Source: an uncultured bacterium
GTDB taxonomy: Bacteria > Cyanobacteriota > Vampirovibrionia > Gastranaerophilales > Gastranaerophilaceae
NCBI GenBank assembly: GCA_902777385.1
Contig: CACYTP010000006.1
Span: forward strand, 23,695-87,694
DNA: 64,000 nucleotides
Direction of reading: 5' to 3'
Shown here: positions 44,755-54,270 of the stretch, piece by piece
How the letters are laid out: the number at the start of each line of letters is the position of its first letter
Position numbering within the stretch: the stretch's first letter is position 1
Notes under the pieces: generated by a model
The model's database searches: none
Told to the model about the DNA's origin: nothing
The model's input: only the letters and a program-made list of their open reading frames with translations
Position numbers and translations under genes: made by a program

Positions 44755-45312
44755 ATGAATAAAATTAAAATAATTATATCGTTGGTTATAGTATCATTAG
44801 TATTAGGTATAAACGGTTTTACAAATGCACAAGGCAGAGATACTGATCCGTTAAAAACAATTAACCGTATAAATGGTACTCCTTCTACAGCTGCAGCTAC
44901 GGCAGTGAAACCTAAAACATCGGTGCAGACTTCAACACCTTCAAATTATTTGTCTGTATCTCCGTTGTCTGTTGTTCAACAGCCAAAATTTTATTTGGGT
45001 AAAAACATAAAATTTACTGCAAAATTTGATAAGTTCTCAAACTTAGGTTTGGATTATAAGCCGGCTTTCAGGAGTTCTGAAAAGTATATTTCATTACTAA
45101 TTCAGCGTCCTGATGTAACAAGTAATGACATTCCTTTATCGGAATTAAAAATATTTGTTGAAAGAGAGAGTGCGGAAAAATATATTGACCTGAATGCAGG
45201 TGATGAGATTGAAGTTTCAGGGCATATATTTTCTGTTGCACTTGGTGATCCTTGGATGACAGTAGATGAATTTAAAGTTATCAAGACAGCACCGGCAAAA
45301 ATTATTAAATAA
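44755..45312 (+). CDS. Secreted protein, possible OB-fold
   Basis: 185 residues. Signal peptide I-I-I-S-L-V-I-V-S-L-V-L-G-I with likely cleavage after T-N-A, then a Thr/Ser/Pro linker (about 40-65) and a strand-rich domain (75-180) with K-F-T-A-K-F-D-K-F, I-S-L-L-I-Q-R-P and G-D-E-I-E-V-S-G-H-I-F, reminiscent of an OB fold. No family recognised with certainty. It precedes the GH57 gene by 25 bases. GAGG lies before the ATG. Confidence 0.65.
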   Translation: MNKIKIIISLVIVSLVLGINGFTNAQGRDTDPLKTINRINGTPSTAAATAVKPKTSVQTSTPSNYLSVSPLSVVQQPKFYLGKNIKFTAKFDKFSNLGLDYKPAFRSSEKYISLLIQRPDVTSNDIPLSELKIFVERESAEKYIDLNAGDEIEVSGHIFSVALGDPWMTVDEFKVIKTAPAKIIK

Positions 45313-45337
45313 AACTTATTATTTATGGGGTTAAAGA

Positions 45338-47842
45338 ATGGCAGATACTGAAAATAAAAATAAAAATGACGTTTTTCTGACCATACACGGTCACTTTTAT
45401 CAACCGCCGAGAGAAAATCCTTGGCTTGATGCTATAGAATTGCAGGATAGTGCGTTACCTTTCCATGACTGGAATGAGAGAATAAACAGAGAATGTTATA
45501 ACCCAAATTCTGTTTCCAAAATTGTCGATAGCAGAAATAAAATTCTTGATGTTGTCAATAATTATGAGTATATGAGTTTTAATTTCGGACCTACTTTATT
45601 GTCATGGATGGAAAAATTTGCACCTCATACTTATGAAAGAGTTGTAAAAGCTGATATAGAAAGCCGTGTAGAACATAACGGTCATGGTAATGCAATAGCT
45701 CAGGTATATAATCACATGATTATGCCTCTTGCGAATGAGCATGACAAAGAAACTCAGGTAAAGTGGGGAATTTACGATTTTGAATACCGCTTTGGCAGAA
45801 AGCCTGAGGGAATTTGGCTTGCTGAGACTGCTGTGGATGATGATACTCTGAGAGTTTGCGAGGCAAACGGAATTAAATTTGTTGTGCTTTCTCCTTATCA
45901 GGCTTTAAAAATCCGCAAAGAAGGGACTAATGATTGGCAGGATGTAAGCTGGGGAAATATTGATCCGGCACGTTCTTACAGGTACTATATTAAATCTGCG
46001 GAAGGCAAATATATTGATTTATTTTTCTATGATGGTGCTATTTCCCGTTCAGTTGCGTTTGATGAACTGTTAAAAGACGGTAATAAGTTTGTTAAACGTT
46101 TGAAGGAGGGTATTTCTGATTTAAGAGATTATCCTCAGCTTGTAAATATTGCAACAGACGGTGAGAGTTACGGTCATCATACAAAATTCGGCGATATGGC
46201 TTTAGCTTATGTATTGAAAGTTCGTGCCGAAGCCGAAGGTTTCAAAATTACTAATTACGCTGAGTATCTTGATAATTACAGAAGTGATTATGAGGTCGAT
46301 ATAAAACAGGCATCATCTTGGAGTTGTTTCCATGGTGTTGGCAGATGGAAAGAAGATTGCGGCTGTTCAACGGGTGGACATCCGGGTTGGAATCAGAAGT
46401 GGAGAAAGCCGTTAAGAGATGCTCTTGATTATTTAAGAGATGAATTATCGGTTGTTTTTGAAAAAGAAGGCTGTAAATATTTTGATGATGTTTGGGAAGT
46501 CCGTAATAAATATATTCAGGTAGTTTTAGATAGAAGTCGTGTAAATCTTGACCGTTTCCAGAATGAAAACTTCAAACAAAATCTTTCATACGATGATAAG
46601 GTTCGTGCTATGGAATTATTGGAAATTCAGCGTCAGGCTATGTTGATGTACACCAGCTGCGGTTGGTTTTTCTCGGAAATTTCTGGCATAGAGACAGTAC
46701 AGATTATGAAGTATGCCGCTCGTGCAATGCAGTTGGCAGCAAGATTCACAGGTAAAAATCTTGAAAAGAGATTCCTTGATATTCTGAGTGAAGCAAAGAG
46801 CAATCTTCCTGAGCATGGAACCGGAAAAGATATTTTCGAAAAATTTGTTCGTCCGTCAATTGTGACCTTGAAACAAATAGCTTGTTTATGGGCAATTTCT
46901 TCGTTGTATCAGGATTTTGATGATGAAGAAAATGTATATTGTTATATTGTTGACCGAAAAGATTATCAGAGGATAAGCAAAGGAAATTCGACTTTGTTGC
47001 TGGGACATATTGAAGTAATGTCAAGAATAACACTTCAGCGTTCAAATTTAATGTTTGTTCTTATGCAATACACAGATGGTGATTTCCATTGTGCAATTAA
47101 AGAATTTTCCGATGACGATGAATATCAGTCAATGAAACAGAATTTGACAAAAGTATTTATGCTGAATCCGATTACGGAAATAATACGTTCTATTGATGAA
47201 AGTTTTGGCAAGGAATACTTTACTCTTAAAGATATATTTATTGAGGAAAGAAGAAAAATTCTCCAGCTGCTTTTGAAGGGCAGGATGGAAAAATTTGCCC
47301 AGACATATCAAGAGTTATACCGTGAAGGCAAAGGCTCTATATATCAGATGCAGTCTATGGGTGTTGCTCCGCCTGAGGAATTTAAAATTGCGGCAAAATA
47401 TGCGTTGGGCAAAAAATTTAACGACATAGTTACAAATGCAAGCGGATTTGTTGATACAACTGATTTGCAGGCTATAGAAGCTATTAATTATGAAGCAAAA
47501 GCTTTGAACATAAAGTTGGATAAATCTGTTTCAAACAGAATTTATGCGAAAAAAATTGAACAAAATATAAACAGACTTGCATACAGCTTGGAAATTCAGC
47601 AGGCTGAGGTTTTGTTGGAACTGTTTGAACATGTAGAAAGAATGGATTTGGAAATAGATATTTCAGAAGCTCAAAATACTTACTATACAAGAATTTATCA
47701 CAGAATAGGCGAAATTATTGAAGTAGGTAAAAAATCTAAACGAAATAGTGAAAGACATTTTATCCAAATGCTTTTGGATATAGGTGACAGATTAAATATC
47801 AATACTGATTTCTACCGAACTATTGTTGAAAGAGAACTGTAA
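45338..47842 (+). CDS. Glycoside hydrolase family 57 with DUF3536
   Basis: 834 residues. The GH57 barrel occupies the first ~330: H-G-H-F-Y-Q-P-P-R-E-N-P-W at the start, the nucleophile Glu in I-W-L-A-E-T-A and the acid/base Asp in A-T-D-G-E-S-Y-G-H-H. The C-terminal ~400 residues are the helical DUF3536 module. GH57 enzymes are retaining alpha-glucan hydrolases or transferases. There is no signal peptide, so it likely acts on cytoplasmic glycogen or maltodextrin. Substrate not determined. Confidence 0.93.
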   Translation: MADTENKNKNDVFLTIHGHFYQPPRENPWLDAIELQDSALPFHDWNERINRECYNPNSVSKIVDSRNKILDVVNNYEYMSFNFGPTLLSWMEKFAPHTYERVVKADIESRVEHNGHGNAIAQVYNHMIMPLANEHDKETQVKWGIYDFEYRFGRKPEGIWLAETAVDDDTLRVCEANGIKFVVLSPYQALKIRKEGTNDWQDVSWGNIDPARSYRYYIKSAEGKYIDLFFYDGAISRSVAFDELLKDGNKFVKRLKEGISDLRDYPQLVNIATDGESYGHHTKFGDMALAYVLKVRAEAEGFKITNYAEYLDNYRSDYEVDIKQASSWSCFHGVGRWKEDCGCSTGGHPGWNQKWRKPLRDALDYLRDELSVVFEKEGCKYFDDVWEVRNKYIQVVLDRSRVNLDRFQNENFKQNLSYDDKVRAMELLEIQRQAMLMYTSCGWFFSEISGIETVQIMKYAARAMQLAARFTGKNLEKRFLDILSEAKSNLPEHGTGKDIFEKFVRPSIVTLKQIACLWAISSLYQDFDDEENVYCYIVDRKDYQRISKGNSTLLLGHIEVMSRITLQRSNLMFVLMQYTDGDFHCAIKEFSDDDEYQSMKQNLTKVFMLNPITEIIRSIDESFGKEYFTLKDIFIEERRKILQLLLKGRMEKFAQTYQELYREGKGSIYQMQSMGVAPPEEFKIAAKYALGKKFNDIVTNASGFVDTTDLQAIEAINYEAKALNIKLDKSVSNRIYAKKIEQNINRLAYSLEIQQAEVLLELFEHVERMDLEIDISEAQNTYYTRIYHRIGEIIEVGKKSKRNSERHFIQMLLDIGDRLNINTDFYRTIVEREL

Positions 47843-47877
47843 ATTGTGTGCTGTAAAAAATCTTGATGCGGAATATT

Positions 47878-48465
47878 TTACCAGTACATAGAACCTTTTT
47901 CCGCAAACATTTTAATAGTGTTTTTAATCTTAATTTCAACAGAATCAATTTTTTTCAGCAGTTTCTCGTCGCTTGTCTTTTTTCGTATAACCTTTAGGTC
48001 AAGGAGTTCTTCTTTAGCTTGTCTGACTCTTTGCATATCTTCTTCACGTTTTAAAAATAACCAAGCGTTAAATCCACAACCGGGCGGAGTTACTACCCAT
48101 CCGCTTGACGGACACATAATACATAATGCAGGACGTTCTTCATATATTGAACATAAATTATTATCCAGGATATATCTGCATTTATAGAAGGTTAATTTTT
48201 CTTCATCATAGCAGTCATCAAGTTTTAATTTTTCTATTATATTATCGACAGTAGGTGCATCAACTTTTCTTGCAGCTTCTATCGACGGGTATGGTTCAAA
48301 TATTTTAAGAAAATCCTGTGCGTAGGTATTACCGTCAAAAGCCAGCTGTTTCAGTTCTTCGTAAGTATATTTGTTATTTGTTGCGACACGACAACATCTT
48401 CCGCACATTTTACACAAACTTTGCGGACGCGATTTAATATAATTCTCCTCATAACTATACACCAT
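47878..48465 (-). CDS. YkgJ-type cysteine-cluster protein
   Basis: 195 residues. The N-terminal C-x2-C-G-x-C-C-R (C-K-M-C-G-R-C-C-R) and later C-R-Y-I, C-S-I-Y-E-E-R-P-A-L-C and C-P form the cluster called YkgJ or CxxCxxCC, proposed to chelate zinc or iron. The second half is helical and Lys-rich. Function unproven in the family. The gene is leaderless: TATAAT ends 6 nt before the ATG. Confidence 0.85.
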   Translation of the reverse strand: MVYSYEENYIKSRPQSLCKMCGRCCRVATNNKYTYEELKQLAFDGNTYAQDFLKIFEPYPSIEAARKVDAPTVDNIIEKLKLDDCYDEEKLTFYKCRYILDNNLCSIYEERPALCIMCPSSGWVVTPPGCGFNAWLFLKREEDMQRVRQAKEELLDLKVIRKKTSDEKLLKKIDSVEIKIKNTIKMFAEKGSMYW

Positions 48466-48471
48466 ACTTTA

Positions 48472-48499
48472 ATTATAGTGATTTGTTTTTGTTGGTAAA
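48472..48499 (-). promoter_or_regulatory. Promoter of the YkgJ-like gene, leaderless
   Basis: On the minus strand TATAAT (48472-48477) ends 6 nt before the ATG; TTTACC (48494-48499) lies 16 bp upstream of it. Confidence 0.65.
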
Positions 48500-48589
48500 A
48501 TTCCTTAATATTTCTTAAAAAAAATGATATTTCCGCAATTATTTTTTCTCATATTACTTTATTTAATTAGGTAGTAAAAGGTTATTGTC

Positions 48590-50128
48590 ATGCAAAATTA
48601 TATGCAAAACGGTAAAGTACCGTACCAAAACAGCATAAATAATCAAACTTCACAGACTTATATGCCGCCGCTGCAAGCTCCGTATAATCCTCAGCCGCAG
48701 GCAGCTCCGGCATGCTCTGCCGTCAATATACAAATTTTCAATCCTGCCGTTAATCCTGCAAACGGTTCTGTATATCCGGTTCAGACAGGTTCTGCTTATG
48801 ATGCCGGAACTAATGGAGGATGTTATCCTTCAAGCTATTATACTACTCAACCGGGCGGATATATGTATGCTAATCCTAATTTTCAACCGACAAATCAGTC
48901 TGCATACGGGCAGTATCCTTCAGGGTATTCTTCAGGCATGAACGCTTATCCTCCTTATTATCAGCAGGGAAATACGGTTCATAATCCTCAGCAGGGATTT
49001 TATGATGCAACAGGCAGATATTATCCTTATGTTCAAGATCAGTACGGCAGATTAGGATATTTAGATAATAACGGTCAATTTCACCCTGTAGATGCGTCTT
49101 CTCAAAATCCTCAATCAGGTGTGAACAGTGGAAGCGGTAGTGTACAAGGAGATAATTCAGGCTCAAATACTTCCGTAAATTCAGGTGATACAGCAGTTAA
49201 AGACGGTAATTCAGATAACTCAAATGCCGTTGATAAAAATAATTCCTCCCAGAATGCGGATGACAAATCGTCTTCTGCCTCAGATACTCCAAATGGTTCT
49301 GCTGTAAATTCATCTGATAATAAAGCTGATGATAAAGACATAAAGAATTCTGAGGATTTGGCAGATGATACAAATTCGCAGAATAAAGCCAATGAAGGCG
49401 AAAAAACAAACAATGACAGCTCAAAAACCGAAAGTGGTGAAGCTAATGCTTCTGGAAAAAATGAAGATTTAAATAATACGGATGATAATGTATCAGACAA
49501 TAACGGTAAATCTGATGCGGAAGCTTCAAGAGATGCGGAAGCTTCAAAAGAAGCGAACGCTGATAAGTCAGGTTCCGAAAACTCTGCAAAAGATGCCGAT
49601 AAAAATTCATCAGATTCAACAAATTCAAAAGAAACAGAAAAAACTACAGAGAAAATTTCTGAAAAATCATCTGAACAATCATCCGAAGCAGATGACGGAC
49701 AAAAAACAAAGAAAATAAAAGTTGTTGCATTAAGTAATGATTATATTAAGACATTAGAAAATTACTTGGACAGTCAGGATGTAGGAGTCAGAAAAATGGG
49801 TGCCCATGAAGTGGTTGATCGTTTGACGGAAGATTCTTCAAGAAAAGATGATCCGGCATTGACTGCTTTGGTAAATAAAATGTTACAGGATCCGTCAACA
49901 GCAATCAGAGCAATAGCTTTGAGTATAGTAGAGTCAAGAATGCTTGAAGGCGATGATTTGACAGTTAAAATACTAAAGAAAATGCAGAAAACTAATGACG
50001 GTTACGGGTTGGATGCAACTCAGGCAACAAGTGCTTTATTAAAAATGGCAGGGAAAACAGTTGAAAAAGAAATTCCATTGACGGAAGATGAAATAAAAAA
50101 TAATAAAAAAAGTAAGGAAACTAAATAA
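48590..50128 (+). CDS. Low-complexity protein with C-terminal HEAT-like repeats
   Basis: 512 residues in three parts. Residues 1-170 are Pro/Gln/Tyr/Asn/Gly-rich with repeated P-Q, Y-Y and Y-P. Residues about 170-375 are almost entirely Ser, Asn, Asp, Lys, Glu and Ala. Residues about 385-495 form helical pairs with D-x-x-V-R-K-M-G-A-H-E and D-P-S-T-A-I-R-A-I-A-L, a HEAT-like pattern. No signal peptide, so it is cytoplasmic or exported by another route. It overlaps the next gene by one base (TAATG), indicating coupled translation. Unknown family. Confidence 0.7.
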   Translation: MQNYMQNGKVPYQNSINNQTSQTYMPPLQAPYNPQPQAAPACSAVNIQIFNPAVNPANGSVYPVQTGSAYDAGTNGGCYPSSYYTTQPGGYMYANPNFQPTNQSAYGQYPSGYSSGMNAYPPYYQQGNTVHNPQQGFYDATGRYYPYVQDQYGRLGYLDNNGQFHPVDASSQNPQSGVNSGSGSVQGDNSGSNTSVNSGDTAVKDGNSDNSNAVDKNNSSQNADDKSSSASDTPNGSAVNSSDNKADDKDIKNSEDLADDTNSQNKANEGEKTNNDSSKTESGEANASGKNEDLNNTDDNVSDNNGKSDAEASRDAEASKEANADKSGSENSAKDADKNSSDSTNSKETEKTTEKISEKSSEQSSEADDGQKTKKIKVVALSNDYIKTLENYLDSQDVGVRKMGAHEVVDRLTEDSSRKDDPALTALVNKMLQDPSTAIRAIALSIVESRMLEGDDLTVKILKKMQKTNDGYGLDATQATSALLKMAGKTVEKEIPLTEDEIKNNKKSKETK

Positions 50129-50598
50129 TGAGTGTTATAGGTAAAATAGGCAGCGGAATAGGAACAATAGCAGCCAGAGGCATCGGACTTGGTGCAGTTG
50201 GCATGGTCGCTTATGATGCTCATGTTTTAGGAAAACTGGAAGCGGATACTTTTTCTCAGTCGAGAGAAGCGGACAGACTTGTAAGCGGGGCTCATAACAG
50301 AATGTATCTTGATACTCCGAGTACCGTTGCAGGTAAGATAAAAGATAAGATATTTAATTTCCAATTGGGAACAAGTATATTAATGCCGTTTGAAGCTGTA
50401 GCAGGATATTTTAAAGGTGTTGCAAATTCCTGTATTGACAATGGTATAACGCTGGGTGCAGGTCTTATGGCATTGTTGGGAGGTAAAAAATTATCAAGAG
50501 TTTCTGCTTTAGGTTTATTCTTGTACGGCGGATATAAATTCTTTACAGACGGACTTGGTTTAGGACGTCCTACCCGTATTAATCCTCCATTTAAATAA
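50128..50598 (+). CDS. Gly-rich hydrophobic protein of unknown function
   Basis: 156 residues. G-x3-G-type helices are found at residues 5-28 (G-S-G-I-G-T-I-A-A-R-G-I-G-L-G) and 108-141 (G-L-M-A-L-L-G-G ... G-L-F-L-Y-G-G-Y), with a charged middle. Such glycine zippers often pack in membranes. It has no signal peptide. It is translationally coupled to the preceding HEAT-like protein, so the two probably act together. Confidence 0.65.
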   Translation: MSVIGKIGSGIGTIAARGIGLGAVGMVAYDAHVLGKLEADTFSQSREADRLVSGAHNRMYLDTPSTVAGKIKDKIFNFQLGTSILMPFEAVAGYFKGVANSCIDNGITLGAGLMALLGGKKLSRVSALGLFLYGGYKFFTDGLGLGRPTRINPPFK

Positions 50599-50624
50599 TA
50601 CCTCTTTTAATATTTAAAAAAATG

Positions 50625-50633
50625 TGTTATAAT
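50625..50633 (+). promoter_or_regulatory. Extended -10 of the pilin-like gene at 50674
   Basis: TGT-TATAAT, hexamer 50628-50633, about 40 bases before the ATG; the -35 region is weak. Confidence 0.5.
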
Positions 50634-50673
50634 TTTAAAAGAGTATTAAATAAAAACGGGTATTAAGAATATT

Positions 50674-51312
50674 ATGAATAAAACCAAAAAATTAAAAGCT
50701 TTTACATTGGCGGAAGTTCTCTTAACGTTAGGTATTATTGGGTGTGTCGCTGCAATGACTTTCCCGAGTCTTAAAATGGGTATTGATTCAAAAGCAAATA
50801 TAATTACTCTGAAAAAGTTTTATTCAGAATTTTCAAATGCAACTAATATACTTATGAGTGAGTATTCAGAACCTTTATATTGGGGCTTAAAAGATAACAA
50901 TGCTGCAGCTGCGGATTGGGTTATGGCAAGATATAACGAAAGATTGAATATTCAAAGGATTTGTGGTGCAAGTGATTCTACTTGTTTTTATTTCCCTATA
51001 AAATCATACAGAAACGGATCTAATGCTATTACTGCAGCACAATACAGAAGTTGGTCTTTGAGAGGATTTGTTCTTACTAATGGTGTGACAGGATTTGTCG
51101 ATGTAAATAACGGTAATTTTTCTATGTTCTTTGATGTAAACGGGTTTAAAGGACCTAATACATTAGGGGTTGATATATTTGCGTGGGCTGTAAATGCTGA
51201 CGGTGCTATTGTAAGATATTCCGATCCGTCATTGGGTGGCAGCGGTAATGATAACCCTGAATATAATTATGCTTTTGATATTATGGAGCATGGTTGGGTA
51301 AAAACATACTAA
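50674..51312 (+). CDS. Type IV pilin-like protein
   Basis: 212 residues. The leader is nine residues (M-N-K-T-K-K-L-K-A), then F-T-L-A-E-V-L-L-T-L-G. The -1 residue is Ala rather than the usual Gly. The body carries F-D-V-N-G-F-K-G-P-N-T-L-G-V-D, the same motif as in the other pilin-like proteins, but ends in H-G-W-V-K-T-Y instead of DYPW. It has no poly-G tract. It lies 75 bases after the Gly-rich gene and has its own -10. Confidence 0.85.
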   Translation: MNKTKKLKAFTLAEVLLTLGIIGCVAAMTFPSLKMGIDSKANIITLKKFYSEFSNATNILMSEYSEPLYWGLKDNNAAAADWVMARYNERLNIQRICGASDSTCFYFPIKSYRNGSNAITAAQYRSWSLRGFVLTNGVTGFVDVNNGNFSMFFDVNGFKGPNTLGVDIFAWAVNADGAIVRYSDPSLGGSGNDNPEYNYAFDIMEHGWVKTY

Positions 51313-51441
51313 ATCATTGATTTTTGCCGATCAATTTGCAGACGGATATTTATATGAATTAAAATGTAGTATATCTATTTTAATATTTGCTTGTTTGTGT
51401 TATTTTTTTGTCATACGAGAGATTAACAGAAGAGGTTACTT

Positions 51442-54099
51442 ATGACAAAGACGGCAATTAATATTGAAGATTTACCTACAGTTTACGATGCAAAAGGAAC
51501 TGAAAGTGATATATATAAGTTCTGGGAAGATGGTGAATATTTTAAGGCGAATGCTAAAAGTGATAAGCCTGCTTATTCAATGGTAATTCCGCCGCCGAAT
51601 GTTACCGGTGTTCTTCACATGGGACACGCATTGGATGAAACTTTGCAGGATATTCTCACTCGTTATCACAGAATGTCAGGTTATGAAACTTTATGGCTTC
51701 CGGGAACAGATCATGCAGGAATTGCAACTCAAAACGTAGTCGAAAAGAAACTTCGTGAAGAAGGTTTGTCTCGCTATGATTTGGGAAGAGAAAAGTTTTT
51801 GGAAGAAACATGGAAATGGGCAAATGAACATAAATCAGCAATCCTAGACCAGTGTAAAAGATTAGGTGCTTCTTTTGACCGTTCAAGAGAAAGATTTACG
51901 TTTGATAAGGGATGTTCTGATGCAGTAAAAGAAGTTTTTGTCAGATTATACGAAAAAGGTTTAATATACAAAGGAAAATATATTGTAAACTGGTGTCCTC
52001 GTTGTAACAGTGCAATTTCGGATGTAGAAACGGAATATGCTACCGAACAAGGTCATTTGTGGGAAATTTCTTATCCTTTAAAAGGTGAACACGGTGCAAT
52101 AATTGTTGCAACTACTCGTCCTGAAACCATTTTTGGAGATGTTGCAATTGCGGTTCATCCTGATGACAGCAAGTATTCTGAATTAATCGGGAAAACCGTT
52201 GTAATTCCGCTTTCAGGCAGGGAAATTCCTATAATTGCCGATGAGTATGTTGACAGAAATTTTGGTACAGGAGCTGTTAAAATTACTCCTGCTCATGACC
52301 CTAACGATTTTGAAGTAGGTAAACGTCATGGTTTAAAACCTATCTGGATATTGGATGAAAACGGCAAAATGAAGGCTTGCGGCGAAGTTCCGGTTAGTTT
52401 ACACGGACTTGACAGATATGATGCCCGTAAAAAAATTATCGGTATGCTTGAATACGAAAAATTCCTGTTAAGGACAAGAGAGCATGAACATAATGTTGGT
52501 AAATGTCAGCGTTGCGGTACAACTATTGAACCGTTACTTTCCGAACAGTGGTTTGTAAAAATGGAACCGCTTGCAAAAGAAGCTATAGCAGCGGTTAAAG
52601 ACGGAAGAATTAAATTTGTACCTGACAGATGGGAAAAGAATTACCTTGGTTGGATGGAAAATATCCGTGACTGGTGTATTTCCCGTCAGTTATGGTGGGG
52701 ACATCAGATTCCTGCATATTATCATAAAAAAACAGGTGAAATGATTGTTGCAAAAGAAAATCCGGATCCTGATAATTATGTACAGGATAGTGATGTGCTT
52801 GATACTTGGTTTTCTTCAGGCTTGTGGCCGTTCTCTACAATGGGATTTCCAAATACGGAAAGCGAAGATTTCAAGAAATTCTATCCGACAACTACTTTGG
52901 TTACAGGATTTGATATTATATTCTTCTGGGTTGCAAGAATGATAACCATGGGATTGGAATTTACAGGGAAAGCCCCATTCTCTACCGTGTATATTCACGG
53001 GCTGATTCGTGATGAAAAAGGTCAAAAAATGTCAAAATCCAAAGGCAACACGATTGATCCTGTCAAAATTATAGACAAGTACGGTTGCGATGCTTTGAGA
53101 TTTACAATGACTTCACTTTGTACTTATGGCGGTCAGGATATCAAGATGAGTGAAGAAAGATTTGAATATGGCCGTAACTTTGCAAATAAGATATGGAATG
53201 CTTCAAGATTTGTGTTAATGAACCTTGAAGGTGTTGACGGTAAAGAAATTGACTATGATAATCTGACTATTGCGGATAAGTGGATTTTGGATAAATTAAA
53301 TTCTACGGCGAAAGAAATCAACGAAAATATAAAAGAGTACAGAATTGGTGAAACGGCACATACTTTGTATGATTTCTTCTGGAACAGTTATTGTGACTGG
53401 TATGTTGAGATTGCAAAAATTCAGCTTCAGGATGAAAAGATAAAACTGAATACTCAGAGAGTTTTAAGATACGTTCTTGACATGTCTTTAAGATTGCTTC
53501 ATCCGATTATGCCGCATATTACAGAACGTGTATGGCAGTTATTACCGCATTTGGATAGCGAAAAAGCAAGTGCAATAATTATTGCGGATTATCCTGTGTA
53601 CAAGGAAGATTTGGTGTTCTCAAAAGAAGCTCATGAAATGGAATTGGTGTTTGAAACGATTACATCTTTAAGAAATGTCCGTCAGAGCTTTAATATTTCA
53701 ACTTCCCTGAAGGTTGATATTGAAATTCGTGCAGATAAAGATGAAGAACCTATATTTAAGTCAATAGAATCTTATATTCAGCGTCTTGCGAAAGTTGAAA
53801 ATATTTCTTATGCCAAAAAGGATGCTCCTACACCTAAAAAATCAGCTACTGCTGTTGTATCAGCTTCAACTATTGTCATTTCTCTGGAGAATTTAATTGA
53901 CTTTAATGAAGAAATTAAACGTCAACAGAAAAAACTTGACAAGTTAACAGCTGAGAAAAAATCACTTGAAGGCAGAATTAACAATCCTAAGTTCGTGGCA
54001 AATGCTCCACAGGAACTAATTGCTCAAACTAAAGACAGAATTGCTGAAATTTCAGGTCAGGAAAAGACAATTAGTGAATTAATAGACTCATTAAAATAA
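51442..54099 (+). CDS. valS: Valyl-tRNA synthetase
   Basis: 885 residues. Class I signatures are H-M-G-H (in G-V-L-H-M-G-H-A-L) and K-M-S-K-S near residue 527. The CP1 editing domain, with T-T-R-P-E-T, lies between. The C-terminal ~65 residues form the arm-like coiled coil that grips tRNA. Ribosome site AGAGG. It ends at a hairpin (54122-54153). Confidence 0.97.
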   Translation: MTKTAINIEDLPTVYDAKGTESDIYKFWEDGEYFKANAKSDKPAYSMVIPPPNVTGVLHMGHALDETLQDILTRYHRMSGYETLWLPGTDHAGIATQNVVEKKLREEGLSRYDLGREKFLEETWKWANEHKSAILDQCKRLGASFDRSRERFTFDKGCSDAVKEVFVRLYEKGLIYKGKYIVNWCPRCNSAISDVETEYATEQGHLWEISYPLKGEHGAIIVATTRPETIFGDVAIAVHPDDSKYSELIGKTVVIPLSGREIPIIADEYVDRNFGTGAVKITPAHDPNDFEVGKRHGLKPIWILDENGKMKACGEVPVSLHGLDRYDARKKIIGMLEYEKFLLRTREHEHNVGKCQRCGTTIEPLLSEQWFVKMEPLAKEAIAAVKDGRIKFVPDRWEKNYLGWMENIRDWCISRQLWWGHQIPAYYHKKTGEMIVAKENPDPDNYVQDSDVLDTWFSSGLWPFSTMGFPNTESEDFKKFYPTTTLVTGFDIIFFWVARMITMGLEFTGKAPFSTVYIHGLIRDEKGQKMSKSKGNTIDPVKIIDKYGCDALRFTMTSLCTYGGQDIKMSEERFEYGRNFANKIWNASRFVLMNLEGVDGKEIDYDNLTIADKWILDKLNSTAKEINENIKEYRIGETAHTLYDFFWNSYCDWYVEIAKIQLQDEKIKLNTQRVLRYVLDMSLRLLHPIMPHITERVWQLLPHLDSEKASAIIIADYPVYKEDLVFSKEAHEMELVFETITSLRNVRQSFNISTSLKVDIEIRADKDEEPIFKSIESYIQRLAKVENISYAKKDAPTPKKSATAVVSASTIVISLENLIDFNEEIKRQQKKLDKLTAEKKSLEGRINNPKFVANAPQELIAQTKDRIAEISGQEKTISELIDSLK

Positions 54100-54121
54100 T
54101 TTGCCGAAAAATAAAAATAGA

Positions 54122-54153
54122 GCGAAAGGCAAGCTGTAAAGCTTGCCTTTCGC
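54122..54153 (+). terminator. Terminator hairpin after valS
   Basis: A 14-bp perfect stem, GCGAAAGGCAAGCT (54122-54135) with AGCTTGCCTTTCGC (54140-54153). The following bases are only weakly T-rich. Confidence 0.65.
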
Positions 54154-54270
54154 ATTTGAACATTACTATGTATTAATGTTAAATAATGTTAAAAAATATA
54201 TACAAATTAAATTTCCTCTGATATTATGAGGAAAAGTTTATTAGATAAGAGTCTTAGAATTGGAGTAAAA

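Noticed and set aside
54226..54270. Upstream start for ribosomal protein S1
   Set aside because: No ribosome site before 54226, whereas GGAG is well placed before 54271 and the S1 repeat begins soon after.
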